Positions 1 to 5,432 of a stretch of 5,478 nucleotides of DNA are shown here, in pieces. The stretch is from an uncultured Collinsella sp. (GTDB lineage: Bacteria > Actinomycetota > Coriobacteriia > Coriobacteriales > Coriobacteriaceae). Location of the stretch: positions 1-5,478 of the forward strand of contig URNM01000119.1 of assembly GCA_900549185.1 (NCBI GenBank), read 5' to 3'. The translations under genes were made by a program, and so were the position numbers. The notes below the pieces were generated by a model that saw nothing but the letters and a program-made list of their open reading frames with translations, was not told where the DNA came from and did no database searches. The first letter of the stretch is position 1; every line of letters starts with the position of its first letter.

Positions 1-49
1 ACGAGATCGCTCAGTGTCTCGTGGGCTCGGAGATGTGTATAAGAGACAG
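1..49 (+). other. Untrimmed Nextera i7-side library adapter (artefact)
   Basis: This is synthetic sequence, not genome. ACGAGAT (1-7) is the end of the Illumina P7 primer, CGCTCAGT (8-15) is an 8-base i7 index, GTCTCGTGGGCTCGG (16-30) is the read-2 adapter, and AGATGTGTATAAGAGACAG (31-49) is the 19-bp Tn5 mosaic end. The reverse complement of the index, ACTGAGCG, matches Nextera XT index N724 as I remember the list. Genomic sequence begins at 50. A GTG-initiated reading frame from 14 translates this segment as MSRGLGDVYKRQ, a peptide that recurs as an artefact in metagenome-derived protein sets; it is not a gene. Confidence 0.98.
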
Positions 50-768
50 ACGTCAAGGTTCGTCAGGCTGTCATGTATGCGCTCGACACTGAGAAGATGG
101 TCAGCAACACCTTCGCCGGCCTTGCCACCGCTGCCAGCTGCTACCTGCCCAAGAGCTTCACCAACTATCATGAGGCTTCCACGGTGTACAAGACCGACGC
201 CAAGAAGGCTAAGAAGCTCATCGAGGAGTCTGGCATCACCCCGGGTGCCATCACCCTGCGCACCACCGACAACGAGCAGATTAAGGGCATGGCCGCCCAG
301 GTCAAGAACGACCTCGACGCTCTCGGCTTCGATGTGACCATCCAGACCGATACCTCGCCGGCCACCTACGCTGCCATCGACGGCGGCGAGGCCTACGATA
401 TCCTCCTTGCCCCTGGCGATCCTTCCTGCTTCGGCGCCGACCCCGACCTGCTGCTCAACTGGTGGTACGGCGACAACGTCTGGATGCAGACCCGTTGCCC
501 GTGGAAGGAGTCCGCTGAGTGGCAGAAGCTCCACAGTCTCATGGACGAGGCTCTTGCCGCCGAGGGCGACGAGCAGCAGAAGAAGTGGAACGAGTGCTTC
601 GACATCATTGCCGACAACGCTGTTCTGTACCCCGTTGTCCACGTCAAGACCGTCTCCGCTTCCTGGGACGATCCGTCCACTGCGCCCAACGGCGAGGCCC
701 TCGATGGCTTCAAGGGCATCGGCACGACGAGCATGTCCTTCAGGGGCGTTGCGACCGTCAAGGCGTAA
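50..768 (+). CDS. Family 5 extracellular solute-binding protein (DppA/OppA type), C-terminal part, 5' truncated
   Basis: This is the ligand-capturing subunit of a Dpp/Opp-type ABC importer, expected to be a lipoprotein or secreted protein outside the membrane. The first whole codon is at 52, and the frame reads VKVRQAVMYALDTEKMV, the typical mid-protein SBP_bac_5 pattern (VRqAinyAiDre). The ATG at 73 falls inside this conserved helix and is not a start. About 239 residues remain of a family that usually runs about 500-600. The signal sequence and N-terminal lobe lie outside the library fragment. Visible features include a lysine-rich helix (TDAKKAKKLIEESG) before a beta-strand-rich region, and the aspartate- and tryptophan-rich stretch YDILLAPGDPSCFGADPDLL followed by NWWY, which sits where this family has a ligand-pocket region. 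The natural TAA stop is at 766-768. The downstream permease and ATPase genes fit its role. The substrate cannot be read from the sequence: peptides are the default, and oligosaccharides or other small ligands are possible. Confidence 0.93.
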
Positions 769-783
769 GACTCGCTTGAGTCT
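768..783. repeat. Short inverted repeat at the stop codon of the binding-protein gene
   Basis: AGACTC (768-773) and GAGTCT (778-783) are perfect complements around a 4-base loop, and the repeat starts on the last base of the TAA stop. A 6-bp hairpin could help protect the 3' end of the binding-protein message. It is short enough to occur by chance and has no T-tract, so I do not call it a terminator. Confidence 0.35.
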
Positions 784-830
784 GTATGCAGGATGTCGGT
801 CGTTGGAACCGTATCCTCATAGTTGAAACA

Positions 831-864
831 AAGACCCGGGCGGCAACGATGTCGCTCGGGTCTT
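831..864 (+). terminator. Terminator-like hairpin between binding protein and permease genes
   Basis: AAGACCCGGGCG (831-842) pairs with CGCTCGGGTCTT (853-864) in a 12-bp stem with one G-T pair and a 10-base loop. The 3' side is followed by GTAATGAG, so the usual U-run is nearly absent. The 5' side is preceded by an A-rich stretch. Such a hairpin between a binding-protein gene and its permease genes commonly causes partial termination or protects the upstream message, giving more binding protein than membrane subunits. I infer that role here. The pairing is certain; the function is not demonstrated. Confidence 0.65.
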
Positions 865-867
865 GTA

Positions 868-885
868 ATGAGTATCCGTACTCAT
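868..885. repeat. Perfect 7-bp palindrome with 4-base spacer upstream of dppB
   Basis: ATGAGTA (868-874) and TACTCAT (879-885) are exact reverse complements around TCCG. The element lies three bases after the terminator-like hairpin and 40 bases before the GTG start of dppB. It could be an operator half-site pair for a dimeric regulator or a second RNA hairpin in the leader. No regulator gene is present in the window and no convincing promoter surrounds it, so its function is open. Confidence 0.45.
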
Positions 886-910
886 ATACCAGTTGGTCCT
901 ACCGACAAAA

Positions 911-920
911 GAAAGGGGAG
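911..920 (+). promoter_or_regulatory. Ribosome binding site that decides the dppB start
   Basis: GAAAGGGGAG ends five bases before the GTG at 926 and is a good Shine-Dalgarno sequence. An in-frame TTG at 893 lies upstream of this site, has no comparable site before it and would add residues that do not resemble the family, so GTG at 926 is preferred. Confidence 0.8.
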
Positions 921-925
921 AGAAC

Positions 926-1882
926 GTGAACAACTTGCTACGTTTGATTGGAAGGCGTCTTGTGGCGCTGCCGATCATGGCATTGGGCGTCACCGTCCTG
1001 GTGTTCTTCCTTATGTCGTTCTCCAAGACCGACCCCGCCTACACGGCGTTGGGTGACGGCGCCTCGCCAGAGGCGGTTGCCGAGTACCATGAGAAGTATG
1101 GTCTGGACGACCCCTGGCCCGTGCGCTACGTGCGCTATATGGGCGATTTGATCCATGGCGACATGGGCACCTATGGTGCTGCTCGCAACTCCGTTGCCAA
1201 GCGCATCTCCACGGCCCTGCCCGTCACGATGCAGCTGACCTTCATCGGTCTTGCCATCGGTGCGGTCGTTTCGTTTTTGCTCGGCGTCATCGCGGCACTG
1301 TATCGCGACAAATGGCCGGACCAAGTGATCCGCGTCTTTTCCATCGCCGGCTTGGCAACCCCGTCGTTCTGGCTTGCCGTTCTGTTGATCCTGCTGTTCT
1401 CTTCCTACCTTAAGGTGCTCCCGGCATCGGGTGCTCTGCCTCACTTCACCACGAATCCGGTTGGCTATCTGGGACGTATGATCATGCCCGCTATCGCCTT
1501 GGCATTTCCGCTGACGGGCCAGATGACTCGTATCGTGCGTACCGCCATGGTCGAGGAGCTCGACAAGGATTATGTCCGTATGGCTCGCGGCGCCGGCGTT
1601 CCCGAGAAGGTCGTCGTCGGTATCAACGTTCTTCGCAATGCGCTGATCACCCCGGTCACCACCCTCGGTCTTAAGATCGGTTACCTCATGGGCGGCGCCG
1701 TCGTCATCGAGGTTATCTTCAACCTCCCCGGCATGGGCACCGCGATTCTGCAGGGCGTTCAGGGCAACGAGGCGAACCTGGTTCAGGGCGTCGTCATCGT
1801 CGTTGCTCTTGCCTTCATCATCATCAACATCGTGGTTGACATGCTCTACCTGCTCATCAACCCGCGCATCAGGACGGTGTAG
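926..1882 (+). CDS. dppB: DppB-type ABC transporter permease
   Basis: This is an integral membrane subunit that forms one half of the channel of a Dpp/Opp-type importer. From the GTG start it encodes 318 residues, close to the usual 305-340. The protein opens with a short basic stretch and a first membrane helix at about 12-32. A loop of about 65 residues follows, containing the YGLDDPWPVRYVRYMGDL pattern typical of DppB N-terminal regions. The second helix is at about 99-125 and the third at about 138-160, ending near LKVLPASG. The EAA-type coupling loop that contacts the ATPases is at about 210-240 (EELDKDYVRMARGAGVPE and onward), followed by helices to the standard C-terminal ending, MLYLLINPRIR. 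Three bases separate its TAG stop from the next ATG, so translation is probably coupled. The symbol is assigned at family level; the ligand is not known to be a dipeptide. Confidence 0.95.
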   Translation: MNNLLRLIGRRLVALPIMALGVTVLVFFLMSFSKTDPAYTALGDGASPEAVAEYHEKYGLDDPWPVRYVRYMGDLIHGDMGTYGAARNSVAKRISTALPVTMQLTFIGLAIGAVVSFLLGVIAALYRDKWPDQVIRVFSIAGLATPSFWLAVLLILLFSSYLKVLPASGALPHFTTNPVGYLGRMIMPAIALAFPLTGQMTRIVRTAMVEELDKDYVRMARGAGVPEKVVVGINVLRNALITPVTTLGLKIGYLMGGAVVIEVIFNLPGMGTAILQGVQGNEANLVQGVVIVVALAFIIINIVVDMLYLLINPRIRTV

Positions 1883-1885
1883 ATT

Positions 1886-3901
1886 ATGGTAAAGATTCGA
1901 GAGAAGCAAACCGAGCAGCTCGAGAAGGCTGCCTCCAAGGGGCTCAAGCTCGGTGGCTGGAAGAAGATGACGCTGTCTTCTAAGATTGCCGCCGTCGTGC
2001 TGGTGCTGGTCGCCCTGACTGCGATTCTGGCGCCCCTTCTTGCCCCCTATAGCCCGGTAGAGATCTTTACGGCTCGCCAGGCTCCCGGCAACGGATTTAT
2101 CTTCGGTACCGACGATAAGGGTCGCGACATTCTGTCGCGTATGCTCTACGGTGGTCGTTACTCGCTGATTATCGGCTTTGGCGCCACTGCCATGGCTCTG
2201 GTCTGCGGCTCGGTCGTGGGCGCCCTTGCAGCGGTTTCGCGCAAGGCCGTCTCCGAGACGATCATGCGTATCTTGGACATCATCATGTCCATCCCGGGCA
2301 TCGCCCTCGCGGCCGTCTTCGTCTCCATCCTGGGCAACTCCGTGCCGTCGATCATCTTCGCCATCGGCTTTATGTACACTCCGCAGATTGCCCGTATCGT
2401 GCGCGCCAACATCGTGTCCGAGTACGGCGAGGACTATGTCCGCGCGGTCATCGTTTCCGGTGCCAAGGCTCCGTGGATTTTGATCAAGCATGTTCTGCGT
2501 AACTGCATCGCCCCGATCATGGTCTTCACCGTTACCCTGGTCGCCGACGCCATCATCTTCGAGGCCTCGCTGACCTTCATCGGCGCTGGTATCCAGGAGC
2601 CCACCGCTACCTGGGGCAACATCCTCGCCGACGCCCGCGGCGGCGTGCTCGCTGGCCGTTGGTGGCAGGCGCTGTTCCCGGGCCTGGCCATCATGATCAC
2701 CTGCCTGGCGCTCAACATCCTCTCCGAGGGCATTACCGACGCCATGGCTGCTGCTCCCTCCGCCGCCCTGGATCCGACCGATTCCTCCAAGCGTCGCGAG
2801 GCCGATCTGCTGGTCTCCGACCCCGTTCGCGCCTACAAGGAGCAGGCCCAGTCCCTCTCCGCTCGCCTTGGCGCCCTGCGCGATGTCGAGCTCAAGCGTA
2901 ACGACCGCCATGTGCCCGACGAGTCTGTCGAGCCGATTCTCTCGGTCCGTGACTTCTGCATTCAGTTTGAGCATCACGGTGATATCAACGTCGTCGACCA
3001 TGTCAACTTTGATGTACGTCCTGGCCAGACCATGGGCCTGGTGGGCGAGTCCGGTTGCGGTAAGTCCATCACCACGCTGGCCATCATGGGCCTGACCGAC
3101 GATGACGAGCATCTTTCCGGCGAGGTTCTCTGGGAGGGCCGTGACCTGCTCAAGATGAGCAAGAAGGAGTGGTTCGGCCTGCGCGGTACCGATATCGCCA
3201 TGGTCTATCAGGACGCCCTGTCCTCGCTCAACCCCTCTATGCTCATCTCTGCCCAGATGAAGCAGCTCACCAAGCGCGGCGGAACCCGCAGCGCCGAGGA
3301 GCTCCTGGAGCTCGTTGGCCTCGACCCCAAGCGTACGCTCGAGAGCTATCCGCATGAGCTTTCCGGTGGTCAGCGTCAGCGCGTTCTGATCGCTATGGCC
3401 CTTACCCGCGACCCCAAGCTGGTCATCTGCGACGAGCCCACGACCGCTCTGGACGTTACCGTCCAGAAGCAGGTCATCAAGCTGCTTAACGACCTTCAGG
3501 CCAAGCTCGGCTTTGCCATGATCTTCGTTTCGCACGACCTGGCACTGGTCGCCGAGGTCGCCCATAACATCACGGTTATGTACGCCGGCCAGGTTATCGA
3601 GCAGGCGCCCACCAAGGAGCTGCTCACTAACCCGATCCATGAGTACACCCGCGGTCTTCTGGGTTCCGTTCTGTCCATCGAGAGCGGTTCGGGCCGCCTG
3701 CACCAGGTGCCCGGCGCCGTTCCGAGCCCGCGCGATTTCCCCAAGGGCGATCGCTTCGCGCCCCGCTCGAGCCATCCGCGTATTGGCCTGGACACCCGTC
3801 CGGTTTTCAAGCGCGTGCCCGGCACCGAGCACTTCTATTCCGAGCTCCCCGACGAGGTGCTCAAGGCAAATGGTTTGACCCCTCACGCGGAGGTGATGTA
3901 G
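1886..3901 (+). CDS. dppC/dppD: Fused DppC-type permease and DppD-type ATPase
   Basis: One 671-residue chain joins two subunits that are usually separate. The permease half (about 1-287) has a charged N-terminus, a first membrane helix at 34-53, the OppC signature GTDxxGRDxxSR at 74-85, and an EAA coupling loop at about 182-206 (EDYVRAV through KHVLRN). A hydrophilic, partly helical linker (about 288-349) leads into the ATPase half. That half has Walker A GESGCGKS at 387-394, Q-loop Gln442, signature LSGGQ at 492-496, Walker B ending in Asp516-Glu517, and switch His550, so it should be catalytically competent. The C-terminal oligopeptide-type extension (about 595-655) keeps the VPGAVPSPRDFPKG and RFAPR pattern. 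The usual four cysteines appear as Asp622, Ser628, Leu635 and Ser652. No base error is needed to explain the fusion: the frame is continuous and its codon bias matches the neighbours. Permease-ATPase fusions of this type are annotated in some Actinomycetota. The ATG at 1886 has only a weak upstream AGGA, fitting coupling to dppB. Confidence 0.95.
   Translation: MVKIREKQTEQLEKAASKGLKLGGWKKMTLSSKIAAVVLVLVALTAILAPLLAPYSPVEIFTARQAPGNGFIFGTDDKGRDILSRMLYGGRYSLIIGFGATAMALVCGSVVGALAAVSRKAVSETIMRILDIIMSIPGIALAAVFVSILGNSVPSIIFAIGFMYTPQIARIVRANIVSEYGEDYVRAVIVSGAKAPWILIKHVLRNCIAPIMVFTVTLVADAIIFEASLTFIGAGIQEPTATWGNILADARGGVLAGRWWQALFPGLAIMITCLALNILSEGITDAMAAAPSAALDPTDSSKRREADLLVSDPVRAYKEQAQSLSARLGALRDVELKRNDRHVPDESVEPILSVRDFCIQFEHHGDINVVDHVNFDVRPGQTMGLVGESGCGKSITTLAIMGLTDDDEHLSGEVLWEGRDLLKMSKKEWFGLRGTDIAMVYQDALSSLNPSMLISAQMKQLTKRGGTRSAEELLELVGLDPKRTLESYPHELSGGQRQRVLIAMALTRDPKLVICDEPTTALDVTVQKQVIKLLNDLQAKLGFAMIFVSHDLALVAEVAHNITVMYAGQVIEQAPTKELLTNPIHEYTRGLLGSVLSIESGSGRLHQVPGAVPSPRDFPKGDRFAPRSSHPRIGLDTRPVFKRVPGTEHFYSELPDEVLKANGLTPHAEVM
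3889..3897 (+). promoter_or_regulatory. Strong Shine-Dalgarno inside the end of the fusion gene
   Basis: GGAGGTGAT is a near-perfect complement of the 16S rRNA 3' end and lies four bases before the ATG at 3902. It is embedded in the last codons of the upstream gene (Glu-Val-Met), which constrains that protein's C-terminus. It supports ATG 3902 as the start of the second ATPase and efficient independent initiation there. Confidence 0.85.
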
Positions 3902-4729
3902 ATGAGCGAGACCGCAGTCAACGGCGTCGAGCCGATCATCTTCCTTGATGACGTCCACGTCACCTTTAGGACCCGTACCGGCTCGATTCTGCACCCCAAC
4001 CTGGTTCACGCCGTCCAGGGTGTAACGATTAAGCTCATGCCCGGTCAGACGATCGGCATCGTCGGCGAGTCCGGTTGTGGTAAGTCCACCACCGCCAACG
4101 TCATGTGCGGCCTGCAGGCCCCCACGAGCGGCAAGGTCTACTTTAAGGGCAAGGACGTTACCAAACGTACCGCCGAGGACCGTCGCCACATGGGTCGAGT
4201 CATCTCGGTCGTGTTCCAAAACCCGGCCACGGCGCTCAACCCGCGCATGGTCGTTCGCGAGCAACTGCTCGATCCCATGCGCGTCCACAATCTGGGCACC
4301 GAGGCAGAGCAGGAGAAGCGCGTCAAGGAGCTCCTGGAGCTCACCGGTCTGCCCAGCTCTGCCGCCGAGGTTCTTCCCGGCCAGCTTTCGGGTGGTCAGC
4401 GCCAGCGCGTGGCAATTGCCCGTGCCCTGTCGCTGAACCCCGACGCCATCATCGCCGACGAGCCCACCTCGGCTCTGGACGTTTCGGTCCGCGCGCAGAT
4501 TCTGAACCTGCTGACCGACCTTAAGAAGGAGCTCGGCCTGGCCATGGTGTTCATTAGCCATGACATCCAGACGGTCCGCTATATCTCTGACGACATCATC
4601 GTCATGAATGGCGGCAAGATCGTCGAGCAGGGCGAGGCCAAGCAGGTCTTCCAGCATCCCCAGGACCCCTACACCAAGATGCTGCTCGGCGCTGCGCCGT
4701 CGCTGCTGCATCCCAAGCTCGGCGAGTAG
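3902..4729 (+). CDS. dppF: DppF-type ABC transporter ATP-binding protein
   Basis: This is the second ATPase of the importer. It acts on the cytoplasmic face and is expected to pair with the ATPase half of the preceding fusion protein to close two ATP sites. It has 275 residues. Motifs are Walker A GESGCGKS at 55-62, Q-loop Gln106 within FQNPATALNPRM, signature LSGGQ at 162-166, Walker B ending Asp186-Glu187, a canonical D-loop (SALDVSVRAQ), and switch His220. All catalytic elements are intact. The protein stops at PYTKMLLGAAPSLLHPKLGE, where most DppF/OppF proteins of 310-340 residues continue into a C-terminal extension, often with conserved cysteines; that extension is missing. The start codon directly follows the upstream TAG stop with no gap. 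The family-level name says nothing firm about the ligand. Confidence 0.95.
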   Translation: MSETAVNGVEPIIFLDDVHVTFRTRTGSILHPNLVHAVQGVTIKLMPGQTIGIVGESGCGKSTTANVMCGLQAPTSGKVYFKGKDVTKRTAEDRRHMGRVISVVFQNPATALNPRMVVREQLLDPMRVHNLGTEAEQEKRVKELLELTGLPSSAAEVLPGQLSGGQRQRVAIARALSLNPDAIIADEPTSALDVSVRAQILNLLTDLKKELGLAMVFISHDIQTVRYISDDIIVMNGGKIVEQGEAKQVFQHPQDPYTKMLLGAAPSLLHPKLGE

Positions 4730-4745
4730 CCTCGCTTTCCCTCCC

Positions 4746-4773
4746 GTGCGCCCGGTTCTCTTACCGGGCGCAC
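4746..4773 (+). terminator. Hairpin after the transporter operon
   Basis: GTGCGCCCGGT (4746-4756) and ACCGGGCGCAC (4763-4773) form an 11-bp perfect, very GC-rich stem with a 6-base loop, 17 bases after the dppF stop. The following sequence, CTCCGTTGCGATTTCG, has only scattered T residues, so intrinsic termination may be incomplete. It probably marks the end of the transporter message, with some read-through into the esterase gene possible. Confidence 0.7.
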
Positions 4774-4809
4774 CTCCGTTGCGATTTCGAAAGGTTGGGT
4801 TCACGAGCC

Positions 4810-5432
4810 ATGCCAAGTGCTCAGGAGCTACAACATCAATTTGGTGAATATCGAGGCGCCATGCCCCGTCCATCAGATTTCGATCTCTTTTGGAAGGACC
4901 GCATGGCCGAGGCCGACGCCGTCGAGCTCGACTATGCGATTGAGGCGGCTTCGTTTGCGGATTCCGCGACCTGTCGGTTTTTCGACCTCTGGTATACCGG
5001 CATGTGCGGTGCACGCCTGCATGCCAAGTATCTCAAGCCGGTTTCGGACGAGCCCGTGCCGCTGGTGCTACAGTTCCACGGCTATCCGGGTGCAAGCCGC
5101 AGCTGGTTCGAGCAGGCGTCGTTTGCGGGCATGGGCATGGCACTCATCGCCCTCGATTGCCCCGGCCAAGGAGGTCCCTCCGAGGACATTGGCGGATTTG
5201 AGGGCACAACGGTCGCGGGCCATATCGTCGCCGGTATCGACGGCGACCCGGCCAACCTCTACTATGTCCGCTTGCACCAGGATATCCGCATTCTGTGCCG
5301 TATTGTTCGCGAGCTTGAGGGCATCGATCTTTCCCGTGTGTTTGTGAACGGCGCGTCGCAGGGTGGCGGTTTGGGCATTGCTACCTGTGCGCTTAACAGC
5401 GAGCTTATCAATCGTGCCGCCATCCTCTATCC
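4810..5432 (+). CDS. Acetylxylan esterase / cephalosporin-C deacetylase family hydrolase, 3' truncated
   Basis: This is an alpha/beta hydrolase of the AXE1 family (carbohydrate esterase family 7 type), which removes acetyl groups from acetylated oligosaccharides and other small esters, normally in the cytoplasm. The ATG at 4810 is chosen because the N-terminus then fits the family pattern (ELQHQFGEYRGAMPRPSDFD, then LFWKD). The spacing from GAAAGG (4789-4794) is long at 15 bases, so the start is less certain than the family call. There is no signal peptide. HGYPG at 90-94 includes Tyr92, the expected oxyanion-hole residue; DCPGQGG at 116-122 replaces the usual DxRGQG; and the nucleophile is Ser183 in GASQGG, which keeps the GxSxG motif although GGSQGG is more usual. 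About 207 genomic residues remain of roughly 320. The catalytic Asp and His lie beyond the end. Translation past Tyr207 runs into adapter (CLLYTSDAADD) and must be discarded. Confidence 0.9.

Noticed and set aside
14..337. An open frame beginning MSRGLGDVYKRQ
   Set aside because: It starts in the Nextera adapter and continues out of frame through the binding-protein gene; the first residues are a known adapter translation artefact.
823..852. Possible promoter for dppB with TTGAAA at 823-828
   Set aside because: No acceptable -10 hexamer lies 16-18 bases downstream, and the region falls inside the large hairpin. The permease genes are more likely transcribed from a promoter upstream of the binding-protein gene, outside the window.
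893..925. TTG at 893 as an upstream start for dppB
   Set aside because: The strong ribosome binding site at 911-920 lies downstream of it and points to GTG at 926, and the extra residues (LVLPTKERGEN and so on) do not fit the DppB N-terminus.
2745..2935. Possible sequencing error joining two separate genes
   Set aside because: The frame stays open with the same codon bias through the linker, there is no internal ribosome binding site or obvious stop in a neighbouring frame that would restore two normal genes, and similar fusions are annotated elsewhere.
4795..4809. TTG at 4795 as the esterase start
   Set aside because: The only purine-rich site, GAAAGG at 4789-4794, abuts this codon with no spacing, and the family match begins at the ATG at 4810.
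938..5014. A very long open frame on the minus strand, about 1358 codons
   Set aside because: It is codon-aligned opposite dppB, the fusion gene and dppF and is open because those genes avoid TTA, CTA and TCA. Its translation is low-complexity and rich in Asp, Gly, His and Arg with no recognisable domain, while the + strand genes have complete motifs.
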